NCBI GenBank assembly: GCA_937864925.1
Contig: CALMFH010000155.1
Span: forward strand, 32,921-96,920
Reading direction: 5' to 3'
DNA length: 64,000 nucleotides
DNA from: an uncultured Alphaproteobacteria bacterium
GTDB taxonomy: Bacteria > Pseudomonadota > Alphaproteobacteria > Rhizobiales > Ancalomicrobiaceae
Position numbers and translations under genes: made by a program. Shown piece after piece: positions 56,454 through 64,000 of the stretch. Position 1 is the first letter of the stretch; every line of letters begins with the position of its first letter. The notes below the pieces were generated by a model, which searched no databases, was not told the origin of the DNA, and saw nothing but the letters and a program-made list of their open reading frames with translations.

Positions 56454-57365
56454 GTGAGAGGATCATCCGACGACATGCGCATCGTCGACGGGTTCGCGGG
56501 CGGATCGCCCTTCGATCTCGTCTGGCCGCAGCGGGTCGCCGCACCCTGCCTGCTCGCCAGCCCGCATTCGGGCCGCGACTATCCGCAGGACTTCCTGGCT
56601 CTGACCCGCCTCGATCGGGTGACCATCCGCCGCTCCGAGGATGCCTTCGTCGACGAGTTGTGCACGGCGGCGGCGGGTGGGCGGCTGCCGGTGCTGACGG
56701 CGCGGTTTCCGCGCGCCTGGCTCGACGTCAACCGCGAACGGCTCGAGCTCGATCCGCGCATGTTCACCGGACCCCTGCCGAGCGGCGCCAACACCCGGTC
56801 GACCCGGGTGGCCGGTGGTCTCGGAACCATCCCGCGCATCGTCACCGATCGCGACGACATCTATCGCGGGCCGATCCCGATCGCCGAGGCGCTGGCGCGG
56901 ATCGAACAGGCCTACGAGCCCTATCACGCTACGCTGCGGCGGGCGCTGACCCGGCTCCATGCCGAATTCGGCCGAGCGGTGATCGTCGATTGCCATTCGA
57001 TGCCGTCTTCGCAGCGGATCGCGGCGAGCGAGGGCCGCGTCGACATCGTGCTCGGCGACCGGCACGGCACGAGCTGCCATCCGGCGCTCACCGATCTCGC
57101 AGCGACGCTGCTGCGCGACGCCGGCTACCGAGTGGCGCTCAACAAGCCCTATGCGGGGGGCTATGTCACCGAGACCTACGGCCGCCCGAATCGCGGTCTT
57201 CACGCCCTGCAGATCGAGATCGCGCGGGCACTCTATCTGAACGAGGCGACGATCACCCGTACCACCGGCTTCGCCACGCTCGCCCGCGACTTCACCGGCT
57301 TCGTCGATCGGTTCACCGCCGAATTCGGGGCGATCTTCGGCGATCTGCGCCACGCGGCCGAGTGA
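56454..57365 (+). CDS. N-formylglutamate amidohydrolase family protein
   Basis: A 303-residue enzyme of the N-formylglutamate amidohydrolase family. LLASPHSGRDYP near residue 35 carries the metal histidine, and ARFPRAWLDVNRE and IVDCHSMPS are typical. These enzymes remove formyl from N-formylglutamate in histidine breakdown; members next to hisN and cpdR in this order have no proven substrate. GTG 56454 follows AAAGGAGG; ATG 56475 is the alternative. The gene is divergent from cpdR. Confidence 0.85.
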   Translation: MRGSSDDMRIVDGFAGGSPFDLVWPQRVAAPCLLASPHSGRDYPQDFLALTRLDRVTIRRSEDAFVDELCTAAAGGRLPVLTARFPRAWLDVNRERLELDPRMFTGPLPSGANTRSTRVAGGLGTIPRIVTDRDDIYRGPIPIAEALARIEQAYEPYHATLRRALTRLHAEFGRAVIVDCHSMPSSQRIAASEGRVDIVLGDRHGTSCHPALTDLAATLLRDAGYRVALNKPYAGGYVTETYGRPNRGLHALQIEIARALYLNEATITRTTGFATLARDFTGFVDRFTAEFGAIFGDLRHAAE

Positions 57366-57426
57366 ACCCGGCGACCGTGTGATGACCGTGGCAGGTCGAT
57401 CGCGGTACCCACTTTTGCATTGCAGC

Positions 57427-57530
57427 GAAAAAAGAACGGGCCGCGCCTGGGAAGGCAGCGGCCCGAAGTGGGTATTTCAGGGAGGAAACGCCCAGAAGGG
57501 CCACGCGGCGATGTCGGACACCACCGCGAT
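57427..57530 (-). ncRNA. mmgR/suhB-family small RNA antisense to the hisN leader
   Basis: On the minus strand a TTGACA box (near 57560) with an AT-rich -10 region precedes about 100 bases containing GTTTCCTCCCTGAAA, the anti-Shine-Dalgarno motif I associate with the alphaproteobacterial suhB/mmgR RNA. It ends in a terminator hairpin (57437-57465) and a T run. The family is typically found on the strand opposite to and just upstream of the inositol monophosphatase-type gene, as here. It should act in trans on mRNAs. Start and end are estimates. Confidence 0.7.
57428..57465 (-). terminator. Intrinsic terminator of the small RNA
   Basis: CGGGCCGC (57437-57444) pairs perfectly with GCGGCCCG (57458-57465), with an inner GCC/GGC. 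Read on the minus strand it is followed by TTCTTTTTT (57436-57428). Classical intrinsic terminator. Confidence 0.85.
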
Positions 57531-57758
57531 GCAGCAAAGATGATATTGCGGCGCACAAATGTCAAGGCCTTTCGTCAGCGGAAATCGATACGGTGGAATT
57601 TCACGTTCGCCGCCGGTCCCGGGCGATCGATCCGGCCTTGGTCGAAGCCCGATCGGCGACGCCGATCGTCGCAGGCGGGAGACGGTCGCGGCGGGCGCTT
57701 GCATCGCCGGGCGCTCTGTCGCAAGGCTGAGCCGGTTTCATGATGTGACGAGGTCCGA

Positions 57759-58559
57759 ATGAGCGCCGCCCCTCCCGCCGACGAGCTCACCACCTTCCTC
57801 GACGAGCTGGCCGATGCCTCCGGCCGGGCGATCCTGCCGTGGTTCCGCTCGCGGCTCGAGGTCGAGAACAAGCTCGCCGGTGAGGCCTTCGATCCCGTCA
57901 CCGTCGCCGACAAGGCGGCGGAGGAGGCGATGCGACGGGTGATCGGCGAGCGCTATCCCGACCACGGCATCCTCGGGGAGGAATACGGCCGCGAACGTGA
58001 GGATGCCGAACACGTCTGGGTGCTCGATCCGATCGACGGGACGCGCGCCTTCATCTCCGGCCTGCCGGTGTGGGGCACGCTGATCGGCCTCAAACACCAC
58101 GGCCGGCCGGTGCTCGGCACCATGCATCAGCCCTTCACCCGCGAACGCTTCACCGGCGACGGACGGCGGGCCTGGTATCGCGGTCCGGACGGGGTGCGCG
58201 AACTGGCGACGCGACCGTGCGCGCGCATCGAGGATGCGGTGCTGTTCACCACCACGCCGGCGATGCTGAAGGGCAACGATCGGATCGCCTACGATCGGAT
58301 CGAATCACGGGTCCGTCTGGCGCGTTACGGGGTCGACTGCTACGCCTACTGCATGGTCGCCAGCGGCTTCGTCGACGTGGTCGTCGAGGCCGGGTTGCAG
58401 CCCTACGACATCGTCGCGCTGATCCCGGTGATCGAGGGCGCCGGCGGCATCGTCACCGACTGGGACGGCGGCAGCGCCGTCGACGGCGGCCGTATCGTCG
58501 CCTGCGGTGATCGCCGGCTGCACGAACAGGTCCTGCGGCTCCTCGCCGGCGCGGGGTGA
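57759..58559 (+). CDS. hisN: Histidinol-phosphatase HisN (inositol monophosphatase fold)
   Basis: A 266-residue Mg-dependent phosphatase of the inositol monophosphatase superfamily. Metal ligands are visible: Glu74 (ILGEEYG), Asp90 and Asp93 (LDPIDGTRAF) and Asp in QPYDIVALIPVIEGAGG. Sequence agrees with Hyphomicrobiales HisN, which removes phosphate from histidinol phosphate in histidine synthesis. Another sugar/inositol phosphate activity is possible. ATG 57759 is preceded by a weak site (ACGAGGTCCGA). The 3' third is overlapped by an antisense frame. Confidence 0.88.
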   Translation: MSAAPPADELTTFLDELADASGRAILPWFRSRLEVENKLAGEAFDPVTVADKAAEEAMRRVIGERYPDHGILGEEYGREREDAEHVWVLDPIDGTRAFISGLPVWGTLIGLKHHGRPVLGTMHQPFTRERFTGDGRRAWYRGPDGVRELATRPCARIEDAVLFTTTPAMLKGNDRIAYDRIESRVRLARYGVDCYAYCMVASGFVDVVVEAGLQPYDIVALIPVIEGAGGIVTDWDGGSAVDGGRIVACGDRRLHEQVLRLLAGAG

Positions 58560-60086
58560 GGCGGCGGGATCGGTTTCCGGGGAACCCACCGGCTCGAAAG
58601 GCGACGGCGCGTCGGCGTCGGCGAACGTGATCGCCTCGTCCGCCACCGTGGCCGATTCGACCACGGCCGGCATCGGTCCGTCCGCGGCCGGAGACGGCAC
58701 CTCGGCGGCCGAAGACTCGGACGGTGCGGAGGTGAGCTCCTCCGCACCCGCGGCGACCGCCGGTTCGGGCTCCTCCGGCACCTGCACCGCGGACTCCGGC
58801 TCCGGCTCCGATGGTGCCGGTTCCCGAGTTCCACCCGGCGCGGCCGGCCCGGGCGTCTCGGCCGGCGCGATCTCGGGGGTGGGCGGCGGCAACACGATCA
58901 CTTCGGGAAGTGGTGGTGCGAGTGCGGTTCGTTCCTCCGGCTCGGAGGACCGGGTCGCAGTCGCCACAGCCGCTGCCGTGGCGACCACCGCGACCGCCGC
59001 AGCGACGGTTCCACCATCGCCGGGTGTCGATGTCGATGGATCCGCGCCGGTCGTGGTGGCCGGTGCCGGTGTCTCCGCCGTGGGCTCGGGGAGCGCGGCG
59101 GGGGCGAGCTCCACCGACTTCGGCCTCGTCGGCGACAGGGTGTCGGAGCCGGGGACGAAGGCGTCGAAGCCGGCCCAGAACTGTTCGCGGTAGCGGTCGC
59201 GTTCCTTGAGCAGTTCGTGGCGGGCGCCGGGGATCACCAGATGCTCGGTGGCGGCGGTGCGGGTGGCGAAGGCCTCGATCGCCCGGTTCGAGACGACGCG
59301 GTCGTCGCCGCAGGCGAAGATCAGGGTGGGCAGGCGCCAGGCGGTGAGCGCTTCGGGGGCGAAGACCCGGTCCATCACCTCGAAGGCGGCGGCGAGCCAG
59401 CCGACGGTGGGCGAGCCGATCGCCAGTTCCGGGTGGCGCCACGACATTTCGGCCCCGAGGGCGTGGCGAACCGGATCGGAAGTGAGGAAATTCTGCTCGA
59501 AGGGTGTGGTGTGGATCGGTGTGGCGCCGCCGCCCGGCACCCAGTCCTGCCCCAGGCCGAAGGCGCGCAGTGTGCGGGCGAGGGCGCGGGCGATCGGCTC
59601 GGCCGGGCCGACGCTGCCGAGGCCGAGGAACGGTGCGGTCAGCACCATGCGGCGGATGTCGCGGGCGAGGCGGGCCCGGGCGGCGACGGCGGCGAGGCCG
59701 CCGGTCGAATGGGCGAGGACGTACCACGGCTTCGGGTGATCGGGGGCGACCAGCCGCAGGATGGCGTCGAGATCGAAATCATAGGCGGCCATGTCGCCGA
59801 CGTGGCCCTTGCGCGGGTTCTTCGCCAGGCGCTGTGAGCCGCCCTGGCCACGCCAGTCGAAGGCCACCACCGAGAAGTCGCGGGCCTGCAGGTCGCGGAT
59901 GGTCTCGAAATAGCACTCGATGTATTCGGCGCGGCCCTGCAGCAGCAGGACGGTGCCGCGCGGGCGTGTCGCCTCGAAACTCGCCCAGCGCAGCCGTACC
60001 CCGTCGGCGGCGGTGATGATCCCGACGCGGGCGCCGGGGGGTACGGGAGCGCCGGGCGGTTCGATCAGATGGTCGACGACGTCCAT
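58305..60086 (-). CDS. Alpha/beta hydrolase (monoacylglycerol-lipase-like) with a long acidic tail
   Basis: A 593-residue protein. Residues 1-315 form a serine hydrolase of the S33/lysophospholipase type: nucleophile Ser127 (LAHSTGG), Asp in ACGDDRVV and His in PGARHELL. The tail (about 320-593) is rich in Ala, Pro, Glu and Thr with a run of alternating Val/Ala that could cross a membrane (about 388-408). The last 85 codons are antisense to hisN, and no stop occurs before 58305. ATG 60086 follows GGGGAG. Either the tail is real or an upstream stop was lost. Confidence 0.8.
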   Translation of the reverse strand: MDVVDHLIEPPGAPVPPGARVGIITAADGVRLRWASFEATRPRGTVLLLQGRAEYIECYFETIRDLQARDFSVVAFDWRGQGGSQRLAKNPRKGHVGDMAAYDFDLDAILRLVAPDHPKPWYVLAHSTGGLAAVAARARLARDIRRMVLTAPFLGLGSVGPAEPIARALARTLRAFGLGQDWVPGGGATPIHTTPFEQNFLTSDPVRHALGAEMSWRHPELAIGSPTVGWLAAAFEVMDRVFAPEALTAWRLPTLIFACGDDRVVSNRAIEAFATRTAATEHLVIPGARHELLKERDRYREQFWAGFDAFVPGSDTLSPTRPKSVELAPAALPEPTAETPAPATTTGADPSTSTPGDGGTVAAAVAVVATAAAVATATRSSEPEERTALAPPLPEVIVLPPPTPEIAPAETPGPAAPGGTREPAPSEPEPESAVQVPEEPEPAVAAGAEELTSAPSESSAAEVPSPAADGPMPAVVESATVADEAITFADADAPSPFEPVGSPETDPAASPRAGEEPQDLFVQPAITAGDDTAAVDGAAAVPVGDDAAGALDHRDQRDDVVGLQPGLDDHVDEAAGDHAVGVAVDPVTRQTDP

Positions 60087-60243
60087 GCGACACTCCCCGC
60101 CGTGGGTCGAGGCCTGCAGTACGTCCGTGTCGGACGGAACCGCGATCCGTCCCTCCGAGATACCGCGACGCGGGCGGGGGTACAACCGACGGACTCCGCG
60201 GGACGTGGTCGATGGTGGCGGCGTGAAATCCCACGTCCCGCCT

Positions 60244-60271
60244 CTTGAAAGACGTCGTGAGCCTTCCCAAC
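60244..60271 (+). promoter_or_regulatory. Possible heat-shock (RpoH) promoter of hsp20
   Basis: CTTGAAA at 60244-60250 is a perfect heat-shock -35 box. An 18-base spacer leads to CCCAAC (60266), a weak -10. The distance to hsp20 allows a leader of about 140 bases containing the thermometer hairpin. Confidence 0.35.
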
Positions 60272-60390
60272 TCTCTCCTCGTGGGTGCCGTCAGGATCCA
60301 CGATGAAATCGCCTCCTTCGGCGAGCACCGCGGCGCGCCACGACGGGCGCCGAGACAGTCGGGGGTGAGATGCGGTTTCGTCGATTTGTG

Positions 60391-60416
60391 TCGCTCAGCG
60401 CTTCGGAGGACATGAC
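60391..60416 (+). promoter_or_regulatory. ROSE-like RNA thermometer hairpin at the hsp20 start
   Basis: TCGCTC (60391-60396) can pair with GAGGA of the Shine-Dalgarno (60406-60410) if the G of TCGCT bulges out. This is the UYGCU feature of ROSE elements in small heat-shock leaders of Hyphomicrobiales. The hairpin would hide the ribosome site at low temperature and open on heating. Only this last hairpin is clear; upstream ROSE hairpins were not traced. Confidence 0.6.
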
Positions 60417-60899
60417 ATGCGTATCGATTTCTCTCCGCTCTATCGTTCCACCGTCGGTTTCGACCGGCTGTTCTCGCTGATGGACGCCATGGGCGCCGGC
60501 GAGACTTCCCAGCCGAGCTATCCGCCCTACAACATCGAGCGGACGGGCGAGAACGCCTATCGTATCACCATGGCCGTCGCCGGTTTCGGCGAGCCGGACC
60601 TCGGGCTCGAGGTCAAGGAAGGTGTGCTCATGGTGAAGGGCGAGAAGGCGACGACCGAGGAGAACAAGGAGATTCTCTATCGCGGCATCGCGTCGCGCAG
60701 CTTCGAGCGTCGCTTCCAGCTCGCCGACCACGTGATGGTCCAGGGCGCCAAGCTGGAGAACGGCCTCCTCCACATCGATCTCGTCCGCGAGGTCCCGGAG
60801 GCGATGAAGCCGCGCCGCATCCCGATCACCGCGCCGGCAGCGGCCAAGACGATCGAAGCGACGGCCACCACGGCCGCGCCGCAGGTCGAAGCCGCCTGA
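60417..60899 (+). CDS. Small heat-shock protein (Hsp20/IbpA-like)
   Basis: A 160-residue chaperone of the alpha-crystallin family. N-terminus RIDFSPLYRSTVGFDRLFSLMD is typical of IbpA. The alpha-crystallin domain (about 37-130) includes YRITMAVAGFGEPDL and SRSFERRFQLADHVMVQGAKLENGLLHIDL. The C-terminal extension has the I-x-I type motif (RRIPITA) for oligomer assembly, followed by an Ala/Thr tail. It holds unfolding proteins for refolding by other chaperones. GGAGGACATGAC precedes the ATG and is part of the thermometer. Confidence 0.93.
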   Translation: MRIDFSPLYRSTVGFDRLFSLMDAMGAGETSQPSYPPYNIERTGENAYRITMAVAGFGEPDLGLEVKEGVLMVKGEKATTEENKEILYRGIASRSFERRFQLADHVMVQGAKLENGLLHIDLVREVPEAMKPRRIPITAPAAAKTIEATATTAAPQVEAA

Positions 60900-60993
60900 G
60901 ACACGAACAGCAGGATCCACGGTCGACCCCTCCCCAAGCCCCCGTAGTTCGGCCGTGGTGAGTTCGATCGCCCCCCGATCGGACGCCCCGGAG

Positions 60994-61074
60994 CCGCCCC
61001 GACCACCGCAAGGTGGGCGGGGCGGTCTTCGTTTCGGATCTTCGCCGCCCCGACCACCTCGAGGTGGCGGGGCG
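60994..61074. repeat. Two copies of a GC-rich hairpin downstream of hsp20
   Basis: Hairpin 1 (60994-61025) has arms CCGCCCCGACCACC and GGTGGGCGGGGCGG around GCAA. Hairpin 2 (61046-61074) repeats CGCCCCGACCACC with the loop TCGA and GGTGGCGGGGCG. They fill the 292-base gap before the Dabb gene and may terminate hsp20 or belong to a REP-like family. Confidence 0.6.
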
Positions 61075-61191
61075 ATGGCGGCGGGTCGGCGATGCGCGCG
61101 CGGTGGTTCACGCTGTGGCGTGAGCGCGCTAAGGGTGCGGCGTCGCGGTGCCGCGGGTGGCATCGCCGTCGAAGGTCGAGGTCCGCGCTCG

Positions 61192-61479
61192 GTGATCCGC
61201 CACGTCGTCTTCTTCTCGGTTCGCGATCCCGCCGATCTCGGTGCCGTGGAGGCGGGACTGAGGATCCTCGAGAGCAATCCCCACGCGTCGCGTCTGGCGG
61301 TTCGTCGCAATCTGCGGCGCGACGGGCTCTCCGGCGAGGTCGATCTCGTCGTCTACGGCGAGTTCGCAGACGAGGCTGCGCTCGACGCCTACAAGGCACA
61401 TCCGACCTATGCGGCGTCGATCGCCGCGGTGCGACCCCTGCGCGATCTCAGGATCGCGGCGGATTTCACGCTCGATTGA
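61192..61479 (+). CDS. Dabb family (stress-responsive alpha/beta barrel) protein
   Basis: A 95-residue protein. GTG 61192 gives the family N-terminus MIRHVVFFSV. EVDLVVYGEFADEAALDAYKAHPTYAA is the conserved second half. Dabb proteins form dimeric alpha/beta barrels and have varied small-molecule roles. The open frame runs upstream to 60955 through the hairpin region and is not used. GAGG is about ten bases upstream. Confidence 0.8.
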   Translation: MIRHVVFFSVRDPADLGAVEAGLRILESNPHASRLAVRRNLRRDGLSGEVDLVVYGEFADEAALDAYKAHPTYAASIAAVRPLRDLRIAADFTLD

Positions 61480-61589
61480 ACGGCGGCCGTGGGGGTGTCG
61501 AACGTCGTCGAGATCCGCCGGCGATGTCGCCACGAGGCCCGGGCCGGCGGCCGCGGTGCAGGCCGCTCCGGTCCTCGCGTTCCACGGCG

Positions 61590-62645
61590 CTACGCCACCG
61601 CGAGTGTCGCCAGGAAGGTGTCGACGTCCGCCTCCGTGGTGGAAAAGCCGGTGACCAGGCGGTAGAGCCGTTCGCCCTCGGCGGGGCGGTCTTCGGGGGC
61701 GAGGCCAGCGGTCGACCACTCGTGGAAGCGGGCGCCGGCGGCGGTGAGGCGCGCCGCGGTCGTCGGTGTCAGGACGACGAAGACCTCGTTGGCCTGCGGC
61801 TCCCAGGCGAGGCGGGCGGCGGCCGAGGCGGCGATACCGGCGGCGAGACGATCGGCCATGGCGTTGGCGTGTCGGGCGAGATCGAGCCAGTGGTCGCCGT
61901 CGAGCCAGGCGTCGAACTGGGCGGCGACGAGGCGATGCTTGGAGATCAACTGGCCGGCGCGCTTGCGGCGGTAGGCCAGTTCCTCGCGCTTCTCGGGGTG
62001 GAAGGAGACGATCGCCTCGGCCATCAGGCAGCCGCCCTTGGTGGCGCCGAAAGAGAGGACGTCGACGCCGGCCTTCCAGGTGATCTCGGCCAGATCGCAG
62101 CCGAGGCGGGCGACGGCGTTGGCGAGGCGCGCCCCGTCCATGTGGAGTGCGAGGCCGTGGCCATGGGCGACATCGGCGAGCGCCCGCACCTCGTCGGTGG
62201 TGTAGAGGCGGCCGCTCTCGTTGGCCTGGGTGATCGACAGCACGGCGGGCTTGCCGTGATGGACGCCGACCGGCCATGAGGCGAGGCGGCGGGCGAGATC
62301 GGCGGCGTCGAGTTTGCCGAAGCGGCCGGGGAGGCCGACGGTGCGGATACCGGCGAAGAATTCCGGCGCGCCGCATTCGTCGACGGCGAGATGGCCCTCC
62401 TCGTGGATGAGGAGTTGACCCCAGGGCGGCGAGAAGGCGGCGACGGACAAAGCGTTGGCGGCAGTGCCGGTGGCGACCAGGAAGACGTCGACCTCACGCC
62501 CGAAGAGCGCGGCGAAGCGGGCCTCGAGGCGGCGGGTGATCTCGTCGGTGCCATAGGCCGGCAGCGGGCCTGCGGCTCCGGCGACGGCGAGGGCGGCGAG
62601 GACCTTCGGCGATGCGCCGGCCCAGTTGTCGGATGAGAAGATCAT
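61590..62645 (-). CDS. ltaE: Low-specificity L-threonine aldolase
   Basis: A 351-residue PLP enzyme of fold type I that splits threonine or allo-threonine to glycine and acetaldehyde. The PLP lysine is Lys203 in LSFGATKGG. Other marks are SSDNWAGASPKVLAAL at the N-terminus, ATGTAANALS for the phosphate pocket and HMDGARLANA for the cofactor aspartate. Length fits the family. It stands alone between convergent and divergent intergenic repeats. Confidence 0.88.
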   Translation of the reverse strand: MIFSSDNWAGASPKVLAALAVAGAAGPLPAYGTDEITRRLEARFAALFGREVDVFLVATGTAANALSVAAFSPPWGQLLIHEEGHLAVDECGAPEFFAGIRTVGLPGRFGKLDAADLARRLASWPVGVHHGKPAVLSITQANESGRLYTTDEVRALADVAHGHGLALHMDGARLANAVARLGCDLAEITWKAGVDVLSFGATKGGCLMAEAIVSFHPEKREELAYRRKRAGQLISKHRLVAAQFDAWLDGDHWLDLARHANAMADRLAAGIAASAAARLAWEPQANEVFVVLTPTTAARLTAAGARFHEWSTAGLAPEDRPAEGERLYRLVTGFSTTEADVDTFLATLAVA

Positions 62646-62751
62646 GGCGCGAACCTCGCACCCGGCGTGGCCCCGCGCAAGCGGCCGGTGGCTCCCCCCC
62701 GGGGCAATCGCTCGAAGCGGTTTCGACGACCCGCGGCCGTCGGAAGCCCCG

Positions 62752-62811
62752 TCTTCCTTTCCCCTGCGAGGGGAGACGGAGACGCCCGTGGCCGAACCGC
62801 GCCGAATGGGG
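62752..62811. repeat. Degenerate copy of the REP-like element
   Basis: CTTTCCCCTGCGAGGGGAGA followed by a G/C-rich box and CGAATGGGG resembles the elements at 10005-10141, with several differences. It lies in the gap between ltaE and the tautomerase gene. Confidence 0.3.
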
Positions 62812-62855
62812 AAGGCCGAGTGTGGTTCGAGCGATCACCTCGTCGGCCGTGCGGC

Positions 62856-63236
62856 TCAGCCGTACTGCATGACCCCGCCGCCGAAGGACCAGTTCTCCGC
62901 CTTGACCTCGACGAGGTTGACGAAGACGTCGTCGCCGGCGATCCCCGGAGCCTCGGCGAGATTGGCGGCGATGGCGGCATAGAGTGCTCGCTTCTGCTCC
63001 TTGCCGCGCGTGTCGTTGCAGGTGATGCGAACGAAGACGGTGGCGTCGGAGTGTGCGACACCCGGGTAGGCTCGGTCGTAGACGATCTCACCGGACCCGT
63101 GTCGGGTGAGAAGGCAGAAGCGGTCGTTCTCCGGCACCGCGAAGGTGTCGCGCATGGCGCGGTAGATGCCGTCGAGGATCGCTGCGTCGTGGCCGACCCA
63201 GGCGTGGGCGGCGAGAGAGACCTGGACGAGCGGCAT
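62856..63236 (-). CDS. Tautomerase family protein
   Basis: A 126-residue protein of the 4-oxalocrotonate tautomerase superfamily. Pro2 after the initiator Met (MPLVQVSL) is the expected catalytic proline. Then RHGSGEIVYD and KRALYAAIAANLAEAPGIAGDDVFVNLVEV match the longer single-chain tautomerases of about 125-130 residues. It ends WSFGGGVMQYG. The substrate is unknown. It is too far from the lig genes to assume it is the missing OMA tautomerase. Confidence 0.82.
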   Translation of the reverse strand: MPLVQVSLAAHAWVGHDAAILDGIYRAMRDTFAVPENDRFCLLTRHGSGEIVYDRAYPGVAHSDATVFVRITCNDTRGKEQKRALYAAIAANLAEAPGIAGDDVFVNLVEVKAENWSFGGGVMQYG

Positions 63237-63741
63237 GAGCGGGACCTCCTACGGGCGGGGCGTTCGTCGCACGAAGATCGCCGCCGACCGCCGACAGGTC
63301 CAATTCAAGTGCGTGATTTCACCGATGATCGGATGCGATGGGAGGCGCGCACCGGGGGATCTGACCGAATCTCGAGCAACGGCCGGAAAAGTGGCGCTTG
63401 CGGGACCTTCCGATTTCTGCGATCTTCCGCTCGGAAGAAATAGGACAGCATTATTGACCTATTTCTCGGCGATGCGGAAAATACGGCTGAAATCAGCGGA
63501 TTTTTCGAGTTGCCTCCACCGCCTTCGGTGGTTCGAAGAGGGCCTTCCCGCGACGGGAGCGGCTCGTCGAGGACCCACCGGCGACTTCGTGGATCCGCAG
63601 CATCGGTCCCCTCGGGACGCCTCCCCCGCTCCGCCACCTCGCCCGAGGCGGCGGGACGGGGGTGTCCGCGTCGAGCGAGGGGACGTCGGACATCTGCCGT
63701 TCGCGCGATCCGCGTGGCGGCGAACTCAGAGGATGGATCCC
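63237..63741. other. Gap upstream of gltB with inverted repeats
   Basis: No gene is recognised in about 500 bases. AGAAATAGG (63436-63444) and CCTATTTCT (63458-63466) form a perfect 9-bp inverted repeat with a 13-base AT-rich spacer, a likely operator or promoter area. A long GC-rich imperfect hairpin lies at 63615-63666. Antisense frames here have no support. Confidence 0.4.
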
Positions 63742-64000
63742 ATGGACCGGATCTCGTCGGAAGGCTTCCCGGGCATCGAGACCGCGGGGGCGACTGCCAC
63801 CACCGAGGCTGCGGCGCAGGCGCGCGATGCGGCCGCGACGACGTCGGCGCTGCCGCCGGCGCAGGGCATGTTCGATCCGGCCGAGAACCGTGACGCCTGC
63901 GGCGTCGGCTTCGTCGCCGACATCAAGGGTCGCAAGAGCCACGGCATCGTCAAGGACGCGCTCTACGTGCTCGAGAACCTCGAGCATCGCGGCGCCGTCG
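63742..64000 (+). CDS. gltB: Glutamate synthase (NADPH) large subunit, N-terminal part
   Basis: The first 86 residues of GltB, cut by the window end. The class II glutamine amidotransferase begins at the Cys in NRDACGVGFVADIKG, which becomes the N-terminal nucleophile after removal of a propeptide of about 45 residues. LENLEHRGAV is also typical. The enzyme makes glutamate from glutamine and 2-oxoglutarate. ATG 63742 has AGAGGA nine bases upstream; ATG 63733 in the same frame is the alternative. Confidence 0.9.
   Translation, partial: MDRISSEGFPGIETAGATATTEAAAQARDAAATTSALPPAQGMFDPAENRDACGVGFVADIKGRKSHGIVKDALYVLENLEHRGAV

Noticed and set aside
62856..63236. The tautomerase as the missing OMA tautomerase of the lig pathway
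   Set aside because: It belongs to the 4-oxalocrotonate tautomerase superfamily, unlike the LigU/GalD fold, and lies more than 50 kb away.

Overview
The window is high-GC DNA from an alphaproteobacterium, most probably of the order Hyphomicrobiales (Rhizobiales). The evidence is a CpdR-type receiver, a hisN gene with an antisense mmgR/suhB-like small RNA, a ROSE-like RNA thermometer before a small heat-shock gene, and aromatic catabolism by protocatechuate 4,5-cleavage. No rRNA or CRISPR array was seen. The genus cannot be fixed from the sequence.

Region 1 (0.3-17.4 kb) is for catabolism and uptake. On the minus strand lie a LysR regulator with two winged-helix domains, a 6-phosphogluconate-dehydrogenase-like enzyme, ligA, ligB and ligC. 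Divergently on the plus strand lie galB/ligJ, ligK/galC, ligI, a second LigA/LigB pair and a five-gene LIV-type ABC importer. Together they encode protocatechuate to pyruvate plus oxaloacetate, with import; no OMA tautomerase (LigU/GalD) gene was recognised. A GntR/FCD regulator with a clear palindromic operator then faces a three-gene TRAP transporter.

Region 2 (17.5-36 kb) is envelope and stress related. It holds a 1278-residue exported caspase/Sel1 protein, a DUF2157-DUF4401-GDYXXLXY membrane module, several exported proteins of unknown function, an HtrA-like PDZ protease, a two-component system, a second exported caspase-like protein and a patatin-like lipoprotein. Small AT-richer orphan genes and an imperfect repeat follow.

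Region 3 (36.55-55.73 kb) is a 19.1-kb integrative island in tRNA-Val(GAC). It is bounded by a 50-bp direct repeat, with the integrase running into the tRNA. Inside are an HNH-like protein, a DUF6880 protein, an XRE regulator, a MgsA-like gene overlapping a second tyrosine recombinase, a type I restriction-modification operon with an AlbA_2 gene between hsdS and hsdR, a frameshifted second AlbA_2 gene, and a control module of two ribbon-helix-helix proteins and an excisionase. Two island-specific sequence families stand out: five copies of the palindrome TGCAATYGATTGCA in the left part, and 11-bp repeats flanking the att cores that look like integrase arm sites. Outside the left att core lies a degenerate copy of the integrase 3' end, which suggests earlier occupation of the same tRNA.

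Region 4 (55.7-64 kb) is chromosomal backbone: tRNA-Val, cpdR, an N-formylglutamate amidohydrolase-family gene, the antisense sRNA, hisN, a hydrolase whose long tail overlaps hisN on the opposite strand, hsp20 with its thermometer, a Dabb protein, threonine aldolase, a tautomerase, and the start of gltB at the window edge. Starts were moved inward wherever the longest open frame ignored a good ribosome binding site or a family N-terminus.
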